A stretch of DNA of 64,000 nt from Raffaelea ambrosiae (GCA_002778195.1 PCDI01000003.1:1-64000), one strand, 5' to 3'; positions 11,539-24,084 are shown, counted from the stretch's first letter. Notes: generated from the letters alone by a model not told the origin. Made by a program: numbers and translations.

Positions 11539-11642
11539 GGGCAATTGGCTTTGGTGGTATAGCGCCCGCTTAGCATTGCACGAAGCTGATGCTCTGCTAT
11601 GGCACCTGCGGGCGGTCCAGGGCCCGAATCCCTGATTGTCCA
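11539..11642 (+). tRNA. tRNA-Ala (anticodon AGC) with a 31-nt intron and an atypical T loop
   Basis: The cloverleaf folds by hand. The acceptor stem GGGCAAT (11539-11545) pairs with ATTGTCC (11635-11641), with A73 as discriminator. The D stem is GCT/AGC, with G18-G19 in the loop. The anticodon stem CCCGC (11565-11569) pairs with GCGGG (11608-11612), and the loop TTAGCA-T carries AGC at 11572-11574. The T stem CAGGG pairs with CCCTG. An intron of about 31 nt (11576-11606) sits one base after the anticodon, the standard place. The third pair is G3:U70, the alanine identity element, and fits the AGC anticodon. T runs at 11647-11650 and 11657-11661 could end Pol III transcription. Oddities: base 14 is T rather than A, and the T loop reads CCCGAAT instead of TTCGAAT, so both internal promoter boxes are off consensus. 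It may be a diverged or inactive copy. Confidence 0.72.
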
Positions 11643-12415
11643 CACGTTTTGTGATATTTTTGCCTCTATGGGTTGTTGGGCAGGCCCTTTATTGTGAGGA
11701 TTTTCAAAGATTTTCATTCAATTATATTTATTGATTTTCGTTGTTATACAATTCTCTGACTTGAGTCCTTCTGAGCTGAGCTGTGGTGTAACCTTGCATA
11801 CCATTACAAGACGTATGGGGGTTTCAAGCAATACTTAGTCCACATTGTGATTGTGGGAGACTTTTACAAAGGAGTAGGCCGCTTGTTGCATACGATGGAG
11901 GCAGCCCAACTGGACAGCGTATTCGGGCCGCGCCAGGACGGCAATGCGATGTGCTAATGGATTCTCGTCTGTTGGCAAGAAGGCAAATGAAAGTGTCTTC
12001 GTAGCCAATTGCCCATTTTCGAAACGTCTCCCATTGATATCGGATACTGCCGACAGCGGGCGACCGAGGATTATTGAAGTAGGCTCGAGGGAAAAAAAAA
12101 ACAGAAACAAGAAAACGGCGCAAGAAGAGCAGAATGGACAGCACGAGCTTTGGTTCAGTTCTGTCGCGTGCAAATTGGCGGGTAGGTAGCGCAGCCGGCA
12201 GTCTTGAACCGTTCACCGGTCGCGCCTTCCCCTCACTCCAACGTGCCGAGGATAAAATCCGCCCAGTAATACAGCACGTCTGCTGGAGGCTTTTGCGTCT
12301 CCAAGCTTAAACAACCATACACATTACCATACACACGCGTTTGCTGCCCCCTTCCTCTCCTTTTTACCATTCCTCTATTCCTCCCTTTCTCTCTCTCCCC
12401 CAGTTCACATTCACA
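11643..12415. other. Intergenic region, tRNA to hydrolase gene
   Basis: Short overlapping frames only. A pyrimidine-rich leader (12350-12402) precedes the hydrolase ATG. No conserved protein or RNA is recognised. Confidence 0.5.
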
Positions 12416-13617
12416 ATGGCCGCCACGGCCAACCCTATGCCCGCCATCCCGGCGCCACCACCCGTCTCCAAGCGGACCGTCCACATGGCCGGCCTGCTTG
12501 TTGACATTTTCGGCATCGACGAGCTGCCGGCGGACGTCGACTCCCTGTCTCTGCTGTGGCTGCACCACCCCCGGCTTGGCCAGCGCGAGGTCATGGCCGA
12601 CACGGCGGCGGTGTGTCTGGAGGCATGGCGGCGGCGGCGGCAGGCGCCCGGCGCGGCGGCGGCGCACAGCAAGCGGGGCCTGGTCGGTCTCTCCTTTGAC
12701 CAGCGCAACCACGGCCCGCGCCTGGTCTCCGACCTGGCCAACAAGGCGTGGCGCGAGGGCAATCCGACCCACGCGCTGGACATGTTTGCACAGATCACCG
12801 GCACGGTGTCGGACCAGCGGCAGCTGCTGGACGTGGTGGGCGCGTACCTGCACCGGGAGCTGGCCGCCGCAGGCAAGGGCCAACAGCAGCAGCCGCCGTC
12901 GCTGAACGGGACAGCACCAGGCGGAGCACCAGGCGTGCCCATCGCACAACACCTGCTGCTGGGCGTGTCCTTGGGCGGCCACGTTGGGTGGCATTTGCTG
13001 TTCTGCGATCCCCGCGTGACGGCGGCGGCTCTCATCGTCGGGTGTCCCGACTACCAGGGTAGGAGGACCTTTCTTGATTTGCTTTGCCTGTGGTTTACGT
13101 AGTTTCATCTCTCTGTCTCTCTCTCTCTAACCTGTCCCCAGCTCTCATGGTCGACCGCGCCCGGTTAACAAAACTGGCCACGTACAAGGCATTCGCCGCT
13201 GGCGGTTCGCCGTTCCTCGGCAGCGCCGACTTCCCCCCGGACCTGATTGCGACGATTGAAAAGTTTGACCCGCGCGGTGTGGTGTTCGGCAGCACGCGGG
13301 AAGCCGCGTGGCCCACGACGGAGCGGGAGCTGGCGCAGCTGCACGACACGCTGCGGGCACGCGTCACGGGCAAGAAGTTCTTCTTGTGCTCCGGCGGCGC
13401 CGACAAGCTGGTGCCGTACCGATTTACCGAAGTCGTTGTATCGGTGTTCAAGCGGGCGGCCCACACATGGCCGGACCTAGATCTGACGATCGAAGACAAG
13501 GTGTATGCCGGCGTAGGCCACAATTTTACGCTCGACATGGTGGCCGAAACTGTCCAGTTCATTGTCGACACGGTGGCCGAGGATGTGGCCAAGGGCCACA
13601 GCAGGGCTAACCTGTAG
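12416..13617 (+). CDS. Alpha/beta hydrolase fold protein
   Basis: Two exons (12416-13058 and 13142-13617) join in phase and give 372 residues. The nucleophile elbow is GVSLGG (S185). A candidate acid lies in CSGGADKLVPY (D302) and a candidate histidine in GVGHNFTLD (H341), in the right order for the Ser-Asp-His triad. The segment GLSFDQRNHGPR (residues 91-102) matches the oxyanion-side strand seen in fungal serine-hydrolase relatives. The acceptor has a TCTAACC branch site. I start at the ATG at 12416 after a pyrimidine-rich leader (TTCACAATGG); an upstream in-frame ATG at 12341 would add a low-complexity leader and is less likely. There is no clear signal peptide, so it is probably cytosolic. 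Substrate unknown; esterase, peptidase or thioesterase activity are all possible. Confidence 0.8.
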
Positions 13618-14293
13618 GGGAAAACGAAGCAATCAAACAAGAACCAAATACCAAACAAACAGCAAAACAAGCATAGAATCAAGAGACACACGGAGCCATG
13701 TATTGGGCTGGATCTATACCAAAGGATAGGAGTAATAACAAAAAAAAGGAGAAGACGATACACACGTTAGAGGCAAAACCTTGAAATCATTTGGTCAGCG
13801 CAAAGGCCTGTTGCCCAAGCCAAAAAAAAGAAAAAACCCTCCATTTTCCAAAAAAAAAGAATGAAATATAAAGAGCGGACTCGAAGACGCAAAGCAAAAC
13901 AAACAAACGTAGTTATAAAATGCAATGAGCAACAACGCCGTCTTGCTTTTTTTGTTTTCGCTTCTTCATGTCTCTCTGCCTTGGGCTCCCTTTGGAAAAC
14001 ATAATATATATAACACAACCTTCCTCCCAAGCGCGCCTGGACCATGCAGTTAAGGAGTTCAAGACCGACACCAAAAAAAGAAGAAAAATAAGAATACTCT
14101 CAAGGATCGTAAGAAGTGAAGATGGGAGATGTAGTTCGAGCCAAGCATGCAAGATGAGGCGGCATGCAAACTGGCCTGGCCACAAGACTCAGAATGTCTT
14201 GTCTGGCGTGTCCATATCTTCGCTGAAGATGCTTTCGACACTGAGTGGACTGCGGCTCGTCCGCTCCGCTCGACCCCGTCGTCGAGGATGTCC
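13618..14293. other. 3' intergenic region between convergent genes
   Basis: A-rich on the + strand with several short A tracts (13740-13860). It holds the 3' ends of the hydrolase gene (+) and the SepH gene (-). No gene is visible. Confidence 0.5.
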
Positions 14294-17200
14294 CTAGGAC
14301 CACTTGACATCTGAGCTCGGCGCCCGCCGTCGGCGATTACCAACCTTGCCGCTACTTGCGCTGCCTCCGTTGTTGGTGCTTCCTATATGTCCATTCGCAG
14401 CGCCAGTGGTGGCACCACTGCTGCTGCCGCCGCCACTGCCACCACCGTTTCGCGCAGCACCGCTAGCTCGGCTGCTGCTGCCACTCATTCCACGACCAAG
14501 TGCTGTCGTCCGTTCCGCACGGCTTGCTCGGCTGGCCGGCGTGGCGGGCGTTGCACCGATAGAGTACCGCCCCAAAGAGTTTTCCTTATCCGACAAGGAG
14601 CTGTTCGACCGGTTGATGATTGCCGGCCCCAGACTGGCTCGGCCCAGGTGTGCTGTCGGCTGTCGTGGCAACCGGCTCGCCGTCCCACCACCGTTGCCAG
14701 CGGCACCAGCGGCACCAGCGGCAGATGAAGACATGCCATTACTGCCTCTACTGCCTTTTGACGCTGACGACGAGACGCTACTTCCGTTGGACTCCCCACT
14801 CACCCTACGAGGGATCGATGATGACAGGGCAGATGCCGGACCGTCCCGGCTTCGCGGCCGGTACAGCATCGCATCGCGCTCGTGAGTCAGGGCTACAGCA
14901 GACCGCTTGGGCGTAGATGCCACCTCAATAAACGCACCGCCTGTCGAAGCCAACGCCGACTGCGGGTGGTGTGGGAGCACGCGGTACTGGTTGTAAAGCC
15001 CACTGCCATGCGTTGGCGTCAGTGGCGCCGACACCGACGACTGCAGACCGGGAGGCGTGTACAGAGTGGGCCGTCTATGCGGACCTGACCGCGAGCGCGA
15101 AGCATTTGCCGCGCTCGTTGCACTGGCCGCTGCCAGGGCGTCGTGATCAACATCGATGTTTGAGCGCACGAGCTCGGCCGCCAGGTTCCGTACCAGCACA
15201 GCCGAATCCTTGTCGGCAAGCACCTGGATGGCATCAAAGAGGAGCTCCAGATGCCGGCTGCCGGTGCTGGACGACCCGACACCCATGTCCGAGTCGCAAT
15301 TGTCCATGATGTTGCGGACGAGACGGAGTAGGTTGAGACGCACCACCGCCTTCTTGTGCGTGAGTTTCTGCGCAATCCCCGAGTACATTTCGGGCTGCGC
15401 CAGAGTCGCCGCCAGCGACGGACTCAACCGAAGCACCTTCAGAAGCGGTTCCAGCAGGTTCGAATCAAATGCGTTGGCCTTGGTCGTGTTGAAACACGCT
15501 ACAATCGCTTCCTGGAATCGGCTGTCATCGAGCAGGTGGCTCTCCACCTTGGCCGTCTCTTCTTGCAACCTGTAGTGGGTTAATCAACATAACTGCAGTA
15601 TGGGATGAGCTTGCCAAAGAAGCCGAATTCGTCTACACGTACCAGATAAATATGGCATCGAGAGCAGTGACCTGCCAATACTGGTCTCCAAGCAGAGAGA
15701 CGTAAAAGTCCAAACCCTTGTTCTGCCACAGGTAGCGTCGGCCTTTGCTGCCCGAATGCGCCATGTCGCAGAGAATGGGGAGAGCGAACTCCTTGGGCGG
15801 ACGCTCGGTCTGCATGATTTTCAACAGCAGCGGAATGATGCCGTTGACGGCCGCATACTCCTGCCGTTCCTTGCTCAGCCGACACAGGTTGAACATGGTG
15901 TTCAGCACCTGGTTCGAAATCTCCCGGAACAATTTCTGGCCCTTCTTCATGCTGTGGCCCAGCACGTCGATCAAAAAGTCGATGGCATCGGCCGAGTGCA
16001 GTGTCTCCAAGGTGGTGGACAGCATTGACAGATTCTTGATAAACTTGAGCATCGTGATTTGATGAATGGGTGTCATGTTCCGCAGATCCTTCAACACCGT
16101 CTTGAGCACTTGCCGGTCCGCAACAGCTTCTTTGACGTAATTCTCTGCCTGCGAAAAGAGGTAGAAGATGTTGACGATACGGCCCTCAATCAGCTCCGAG
16201 AGGCCCGTCTTCTCTTCGTCAAGCACCTTGTGGAGCACAAGAGCGAGGGGATCCAGAATCTTGCTCCGCGAAAAGATGCGGCAGAAGTCGTTCTTGGGCG
16301 TAGGTCCTTGAAGCTCAAAGACGTTCCAGATGCCATTGACACCAATCAGGACCAGGTCGCGCGAGGCGTCGTAATCTTCGTCCAGGAACTCGACTAGAAC
16401 GTTTAGACCACCAGCACTGACAAACATCTGTAACGTTGTCGTAGATGTCTGGTACATCTGCCGCACGAATGCAGCAGCTTCCAGTCGAATTTCGTTGGAG
16501 TATTGGCGCGCCGCAAACTTGGTGACAATTGGAATGCCACCGACGAAGCAGAGGTTTTCTTGCAGCTCGACGTCATCAAGGATGATCTGCGTTGTATCCA
16601 TGTTAGTAAATGGCACAGCCGGTATCTTCTTTGTGAATAGTCTCTCGGTGATTTCATACCGCATTGACGATCTTGAGCACATGCAGAATCATGTGTTGTC
16701 GACTCTTGACTGTGCAGGGTTCGACGATCTCAAGAATGGGCAGCAGGCCATGCGCACTGATAATGAGGTCTTTGACTTCTGTGTTCTCCCATAAGAGATT
16801 CAGCTAGACATGCATGTTAGTATGGTATGGCAAGGCTTATCCTCTACGGGAGAAACAAGGTATGGCCAGTTCTTGACGACTTACCAGGTCTTCTGTCAAC
16901 TCTGCCAGCTTGTCTTCGCCGTCGGCGATTTTGAGCGAACGAACCAGCTCCTCCACCTTCTCCGCCAGCCGGGCATGGCGGTCACGGGCAATATTGGCCT
17001 CCAGATCCATCTCATCCCAGCCAGGGTCCATCATAGCAAACGGATCGTCTTCATCTTCCTCGTCACCGAGCCATGAGCTGTGAGACAACTTGGAAAGCAG
17101 CATGAGACCGCCGCCATCTTCTGAACCGCGGTCGCTTTCATCCTTCTCGGTCAAGTTGTCTTCAGGGCCGAAAATGTCCGAGAAGTCTTCGTCGCCAGCA

Positions 17201-19877
17201 TCCTCGGCAAACTTTTCAATTTCGACGGACGACCTTGTGCGCCGCATCGGTCTGTCCGGTAGCACGGAGGGACGGGATGGCACTTGTCGCCGCATACTGC
17301 CGCCCGCTGGCGCCTGCATGGAGCGCGGGAGGCTGGTCAGGTCTGACGGATGGAACAGTTGCGGAGAGTCCTGAGGAGTGCTGTAAGAGCGAACGAGGTC
17401 GGGAGACCGAGGTGTAGTGGGAGAGGCAGCGGGACCGTTCAGCACGAGGTTGAGGCGGTTGTTGGTGAAGACATGGTCGTTCTCGGCCAGCAAGTCGGAG
17501 TAGTCCTCTACGGGGTGTTCCTGGTAAGCCATCTCGGGCCGGGACGGGAGTTCAAATTTGCTGCCGCCGAGCTGCAGTTTGGTGGGCGACTTAGGCATGG
17601 AGGAGATGGAGAGGTCGTGCGCAGACGAGGAGGGGAACTTGGACCGCCGCCGCCGGATAGCCTTGGGCGATCCCGACCGATGAGAGGCAGCCGACTCGGG
17701 GTTGATGGTTGATGTAGAGGAAGCCGCGGAAGATGACGACGATGCGGCTCGCTCGCCAAAGGAGCCATTTGCGGCACCAAAGGCTGCGCTCATGTCTGCC
17801 TTGTCGGATCGCAGGGCCATGGGGCGGATGGTCTGCTCCTGAAATTCCAGCTCGTCTTCGGCAGCCGCCGAGTTTTTCATCGTCATCAGCTGCTGGGCGT
17901 CCGTGAAATCATCGTCCCAATTGCTGGCCACATTTCGGCATTCGTCGATCGAGGCAAATTGCTTCAGTCGGTCGCTAGAAAGCAAACCGCCAAAATTGTC
18001 CTGCGGCTTCAGGTTCTGCAGGGCCGTCGGTGAAATAGCCGTGGCAAAGTCGTTATCCCAGTTGTCCTCATCGGGAATCTCAGGCGAGCTGAATATGTCG
18101 GGGTTCGCTCTTGGTTTGGTAAGAAGTGGTCGGTTTACTCGCAGTGGATCAGCACCCATGTATCTTGCGGCGGATATGTGGCCCATCAGGGGCGGTCCTG
18201 TCGAGCTCTCCGAGCCGGTCGAGGCTCGCAAATTCGTGTCCGATGATTCCAGAGCTCGGTTCCAGCGCACGACTTCCTCGACGGCTTCGGATGGGTTTTT
18301 GGAGGCGGGTGCATCGCTCCTTCGGCAGCCGACAATCCAGGGGTGCCGACTGAGCTTCTTGGCCGAGACGCGCAGGTTGGGGTCCTTTTGGAAACATTGC
18401 ATGAGGAAATCGCGGGCGGCAGGAGACACGCCTTCGGGTAGGGGAGGGTGGTCGTCGTTGACAATGGCGAAAAGAGCGGGCATGGCGGCCAGGTTGTGGT
18501 ATGGCGGCTTGCCCTGGAGCAGTTCGATGACGGTGCAGCCCACACTCCAGATATCTGACGCTGAAGTGGCGCCAGACAGCTGGATGATCTCGGGAGCCAT
18601 CCAGTAGGGCGTGCCGACAACCTGTGCCTCCTTGTCTGGTCCGGCTAGGGTGCTCGTGGAGACACCGAAGTCGGCCAATTTAACGCTGCCATCTTTGGTC
18701 GTGAGGATGTTGGCGCCCTTGATGTCGCGGTGGATGACACCCTGGTCGTGGAGATACTGCAGGCCCTGGAGGACTTGGGTCATGTAGACGCCGACGAGAT
18801 TCTCGGGAAACTTGCCGTAGGCCTTGCATATGGAGTGGAGTGAGCCATTTTCGCAGTATCTGTGGCGGGTTAGCTGGGGCACAGGGGAGTGTGTTAACAG
18901 TATGCGCAGCGAGAACACGCACTCTAGAATGATGTTGAGGCAGTCGGCAGACTTGACGAAGCCGATGTACTTGACAATGTTGTCGTGCTGAGACAGGCGC
19001 GTTAGTGCAAGAAAGCGGCAAGTGTTGGTGAGACATGCCAGATGCGCAGCTTCTTACATGAAGGTTTTTGAGCAGGTCAATTTCAGCCTAGAGCGGGTGT
19101 GTCAGTTTGCGGGTGCGGGGGATTGTCGGCCAAATGAGCAGGACAGGGGCAGCCTATCGCACCTCGATCATGCGCAGTTCGCTCTTGGGCAGGTCGGCCA
19201 GCTTGATTTGCTTGACGGCCACGGCCTCGCCGGTGCCCCAGTTGAACGCCTTGTACACGGAGCCGAAGGCGCCCTTTCCGATGCAGTCTCCTAGCCGCTG
19301 GCAGTTGTTAGCGAGATGGGAGTCGAGACAAGAAGCAAGTCACGAAGCAAGACAAGACGCAAGCCGAAAAGCAGGCCAAGAAGCAGGCCAAGAAGCAGGC
19401 CAAAAGAGAAGGACACGAGCAGAAACATGTCAGATGAAAACGGGCAGAAACAAAAAGGAGACGCCCAAGCATCCCGCCACCGCCACTTACGTAGTCTCGT
19501 AGTCCGGGGTCCTGGACGGCGCCTGTCCGGTCCCGGACATTGCTGGCGCTGCTGCCATTGGCACTGCTGCTGCTCCTCTCGTTCCTGCGCAGGACGGCAG
19601 CGCCGCTGTTCCCGCTGCCGTTCCCGCTCCCGTTCCCGCTCCCACCGGACGAAGACGCGTGGGCATCTCGCCGTGGCGTGCCCGGGATGACCTTGGCGAC
19701 TACCACGCGGCCGGCACTGCCGCTGCTGCCACCCCCTCCGCTGCTGCCCCCGTTGCCACTGTTGGTGCCATTGGACGGCTGCTGTGGACGGTGGTGGCTG
19801 CTGTGGTGCGACTGCGAGCGGCTGTGGCCGTGCTGGTATGCGCGCTCCGCCGAGGAGGAGCTGCCGCCTGGCGCCAT
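14294..19877 (-). CDS. sepH: SepH/Cdc7-type protein kinase of the septation initiation network
   Basis: This kinase acts at the spindle pole body in the pathway that triggers septum formation (S. pombe Cdc7, A. nidulans SEPH, related to budding-yeast Cdc15). Eight exons join in phase: 19877-19491, 19297-19163, 19087-19058, 18987-18923, 18859-16885, 16803-16660, 16586-15643 and 15569-14294, giving 1,651 residues. The kinase domain covers about 130-378: the glycine loop GKGAFG, the lysine in AVAVK (K158), HRDIKGAN (D251) and DFG (D269), with VGTPYWMAPE in the activation segment. A Ser/Gly-rich head precedes it. The long tail has an acidic linker and then an armadillo-like helical region conserved in SEPH (LLPILEI, VLVEFLDEDYD, LPILCDMAHSGSKGRRYLWQ), followed by a Ser/Gly/Ala-rich end. 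Exon 3 is only 30 nt. Intron 1 contains tandem repeats. The very long intergenic region upstream may hold extended regulatory sequence. Confidence 0.93.
19366..19408 (-). repeat. 12-bp tandem repeat in intron 1 of the SepH gene
   Basis: Copies of AAGCAGGCCAAG (read on the + strand) lie head to tail between the donor at 19490 and the acceptor at 19298. Less exact copies continue on the left. Confidence 0.85.
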
Positions 19878-22800
19878 AGCCGTATCGGCGCCAGGGGAGG
19901 ACGGACGACGAGGTCACTCTGAGCAGCGCGGGTGTAGGTATGTGTATCCGTGGAAGACGGCGTCTGCTCTCATGGATCCTCCCCTCCCTGGTATGCGGTT
20001 CACCGACTCGTGGGCAGTCGCGGGAGCCCGAAAATGTCGCGTGGGGTTTCCCCTGGCAAAAGGTTGCGTCCTGTGTCTGAATTTTGATAATTTTTTTTGG
20101 GCTGTGCTGTCCCTGTCCTTTCTAGCCGCGGAGGGTTCGTGCCACCGAAAAAAAAAGGTGGGGGACGGGTTCTCAACGAAGGGAACGTGAGCATGCGTGA
20201 ATGCATGCACGAGCAAGTGTGGAATATAGTAAGCAAGGCGGATTCTACCTGCCGGGGGTGCGGTGTCGAGCCTGTGGGGGGGCAAAAGCTGTCTGTCTAC
20301 CGTGTGTCGAGCCCGTCGTTCGGATTGGGCTGGGGAGGTCGTGTCGTGAGCGTTTGCCCTTTTTTTACTGTGTCTTTTGGTCTTTTTGGCTTTTCGTCGA
20401 TTCGGCAGGGAAAGGGGCCGTCCTTGGTTTTTTTTCTTAACCCCCCCCCAAAGAATGTTCGGGTCGGCAGGTCCTCTGCAGGGCGTTCGGGCTCAGGCAG
20501 TCAGGCACGCAGGTCGGGGTCGTCGCGGGAATGGGGGTTCGCGTGTGCGGACGTGCGTCAATGCAGGCAAATGGTGAAATTGCAGCGAAACGGCCCTTGC
20601 GGAAACAAAAATGCCCATAGATCCGGCGTGGAGGAGGACGTGCCTCCCATTCCTCTTCGAAAAAAGATGTCCCCCCCGTCTTGGCGTGCGTGAGGTGATG
20701 GGAGAGGGGTCGGACGGCAGAGGCGCGAGACGGGTCGGGCAAAAATGTCAGAGGAGAGAAAGGAGGCGGGAAAAAGAGGAGGGGTCCAGACGGTTTCGCG
20801 ATATTGGGGGAAATAGGAAGAGGAACTAGAGAAATTAGATCGCGTGTGAAAGACTGAGACCAACTAACTACCTAAAATGAACGTGTGTGCGTGTGCGTGT
20901 GTATGTGCTCTGCGGAAGGTGCGTTTGAGGGAAGGTGCGAGTGGGTAGTGCGTGGTGGGTGTGGCCCGCAGCCCACCCACACCAGCCCAAGAGCCGGCGC
21001 CTGGGTCGAAGGTGCAGCTGAAAAACTGAAACTAAGAGGACGCAAAAGGAGGGGAGCAAAGGGGAAAGAGCGGTCGTACCTTCCTGCCTTACGGGTAGCC
21101 CTTTCCCTTGGTAGGGCGGAAGATCGCCCAATACTACGCCCTGGCAGCATGCATGTGTGCCTTTCGAGGAATTTTTTTTTGAGGATTTGTGTCGCCGTGT
21201 CTGTACATCATCTAGCTTTGTGTACCACACCGTTTCCAGGCGTCCCCACGAGTCTACAGCAGTCTAGCAATCCGTCCATTCACACAGCCTTCCTATCTGC
21301 CGCGAAAACATGCTTTGGGGAGCGGATCCTGGTTTGTTTGCGATCCTGTTGGGGGGGCGAAACTGTAGAGGTCAGTAATGTCGGCTTTGTGCAGGAACAG
21401 AAAGCGACAGATGTGCATGCTAGACTTGCAGCGAATAGAAGAACAGCCCGAATATCTGGACGCGTCAACGTCGCCTTGGGGACTTTCAGATGCTGCATGC
21501 GAAAAAGAAACCAAAAAAAGAGCCGAGAAACGTGACAATACACCGAACATGCAGGGAAGCACAGCTGAGCAGCCACAAAGCGGAGAGAAACCAGAGAAAC
21601 AGGAGAAATCAGAAACCAAAAATTAGAAACCAGAGAACCAGGAAAGGACCCGGAATCCTGTAGCACGAAAACTGTGGCGGTTGTTTCACGTTCTGCGCAT
21701 GCAAGCTGAGAATAGAAGACCCGGTGAGACGAGAGGGTAATTAATATCTTACGAGACAGCGAGGCATCTGGAATGGCAGGGCATTTCACGCAGCTCTTGC
21801 GGTCTCTCCATATCGGATAATTGCGTTCGCGACTCGACCAAGGATAACCTCAGAGAGGGCAAAGGCACCAAAGCACTGCTTGAAGCACCGCTGATGCGCG
21901 ATCGCGCACACCGGACCGAAAGCCCTTGCGATCACCCAATGCATCACCTGGGCCCGCACATGATCAGCGGCATCTCTCGGGATACGGTGTACAATCAAAG
22001 CACAGACACGCCGAAAAGCCCGATTCACACCGGTGCGCGGACCGATTTCCACCGAATGTGAGGCTTGTGCTATTTTCAGAACCCCCCACGTAGAAGCCGG
22101 GAAGTAGCACCCAGCGAAAATGGTTTTCTATTTGGCTTGGTCTGGCATGGGCACGGTGGTTTATGGAAGAAATATGGATGTCGCGCTGAGCTCTGGCGAC
22201 AAAAGTGCCTGCGACTACGCAGAGGAGACATACGAATCCGAATTCCATGGCCATACCGGCGACCTTGATCGTTACCAGCCGTGAAGCACCGCTGCTTAAC
22301 AAAGTCATCTACTTTGGCTTACGAAATGCATAATGAGCCACCGATTAGCCTGCAAGTCGAAGAGCAGACGACTATACGGAACCCCGTTAGCGACTCCAAC
22401 CAGAATACCTCTGCCCAGTCTGTAAACCCAAAGTTGAAAGAGAAGACCTGCGTGGTGGCTCTTTATTGCCAGCCTGACTTCCCTGGCAGTGAGGATACTC
22501 TCAACATCCATCCAAGGACATGAGACCAAATAAATACACGAACTCCGAAACTGATTCCCCAGGAGAGGCCGTATACATCCGCAAATCTCCCATGCGAAGT
22601 CAGATCAACTGAGAAGGTTAGACCTCGAGATCTTTATCCGATCGTTTCTCTTGCTTCTGGTTGAGTCTATTGTTGAGTCCGACTAAAAGAACAACCAAAA
22701 ATAGCAATAAAAGACGGACTTGGAAAGCCTCTCCCACCCCAGAAAGACGGGCTTCTCTTTTCAACTACCTTAAATAACCTTGTATGTCATTCTTGTTCAA

Positions 22801-23388
22801 ACAGAGCTATGTTTGCTGCTATTGGGACCATACTGACTTTTACTCTGGAATCTCATATTCCCTGTCATAAAACACGGAGCGTCCTGACCAGCGACTACTT
22901 TGAGAGATCTTGAGCACCTTTTCGTTCTGTCCATTTTCCACCTCTTTGCCTCTCGTTATGTCGTGTCCTTTGGCTCCCCTCTCGGCCCATATTCTCCGGG
23001 AGACGAGGGTGTTGTTTTTCTTCTTATTCTACTTTCCCCGTAGTCACGTTTCGCTTGAAACCAAACAACGCTCCCCACGTAACATTACAGTAGGCAGAAT
23101 GAAACAAAAATCGTGTTGTGGGAACCTTCATGCGCTGAAAGAACAGCCCATGGCAAATATCAGATGGGTCTTCCCCTGAATACTGTCCTGAAAAGACCGA
23201 GTTTTGCGAAATTGCCTCCATCCGAATTCTGAAACTGCCCGACGTTGTCGAATCTTGGCCGTTGTAGGGGATGCAGCAACACTACTATATAGCTGCCGTG
23301 GTCCCTCTTGCAGTAAGTTTTTTTCTGTTGGTTGTGTTGCCGTCGACTCATACATATTCATTGGTCCGTTCCATCATTGCCTTCAACA
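19878..23388. other. 3.5 kb gene-poor region between SepH and a secreted-protein gene
   Basis: This is the shared upstream region of the SepH gene (-) and the small secreted-protein gene (+). A GT-rich tract lies at 20881-20910. Two weak minus-strand frames (22308-21964 and 22052-21786) each contain one hydrophobic stretch, but I cannot join them into a known family. No tRNA, rRNA or transposon end is visible. The length suggests long 5' leaders, a non-coding RNA or an unrecognised gene. Confidence 0.5.
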
Positions 23389-24084
23389 ATGCATTCTTTC
23401 TCGGTATTCACCATACTCGTCACCGCCTGGACAGGCTGCTCGTCGGCACTTCCTCGCCTCCAGCGCCGTGACTCTTGGGGAGGCGCCGTCTCCCTCGGCC
23501 CCACGACCTCAACCATTGTCAAGGCTGTGACAACGATCATCCCCGGCACGGCGCCGTCCACGCAGAACGGCATGCTTTTTCTGTGGCCGGGGATGTCCAA
23601 CGGCACGGGCGACCTGGTGCAGACCACGCTCGAGTCCTGGCCCGACAACGCGTGGTGCGGAGCTTCGACGGGCGAGTGGTGCGTTCGGGCCTCTTTGTTT
23701 GGCAGTTTTGGCCAGCTGGACGGCTCAGGCAGCGCGGTCAAGGGCGACCAGAAGGTCCAGATTGTCTACACGCTGCTCGATGACAACGACACGTGGATGC
23801 AGAACGTGACCGACGCCGACACGGGCGCGGCCTTGAGCTCCTTCTCGTACAGGTCCGGGCCCTATATGCGCGGCTATGGCACGGGCACAGAGTGCGACGA
23901 CGACTGTACGGGAACCATTGCCGAACAGCGGTACATCAACACGGAAATCACACTGGCTAGTGCTGACAGCACCTTTGGAGACACGATCTCGACGTCCCAG
24001 GGCGCAACGTACACGAACCTGACGAGCAGCGAGGGGGGGAAGATCTGGACGATTGACGAGATCCTCATTCCATCCATGTCGTGA
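23389..24084 (+). CDS. Small secreted protein of unknown function
   Basis: One exon encodes 231 residues. Residues 1-20 form a signal peptide (MHSFSVFTILVTAWTGCSSA), followed by a short pro-segment ending in a basic pair (LQRRD), a likely kexin-type cleavage site. The mature part is rich in Gly, Ser, Thr and aromatic residues, with GMLFLWPGMSNGTGDL and ESWPDNAWCGASTGEWCV. It has four cysteines that could form two disulfides and several N-glycosylation sequons. The layout resembles a secreted beta-sandwich. I have seen similar wording in fungal secreted hypothetical proteins but cannot give a domain name with certainty. It might be a lectin-like or wall-associated protein, or an effector. It converges on the sulfotransferase-like gene, with 181 bp between them. 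Confidence 0.78.
   Translation: MHSFSVFTILVTAWTGCSSALPRLQRRDSWGGAVSLGPTTSTIVKAVTTIIPGTAPSTQNGMLFLWPGMSNGTGDLVQTTLESWPDNAWCGASTGEWCVRASLFGSFGQLDGSGSAVKGDQKVQIVYTLLDDNDTWMQNVTDADTGAALSSFSYRSGPYMRGYGTGTECDDDCTGTIAEQRYINTEITLASADSTFGDTISTSQGATYTNLTSSEGGKIWTIDEILIPSMS

Noticed and set aside
21786..22308. Two minus-strand frames with hydrophobic stretches that might be exons of a membrane protein
   Set aside because: I could not find a splice joining them into a known family, and the wording is not conserved in any way I recognise.
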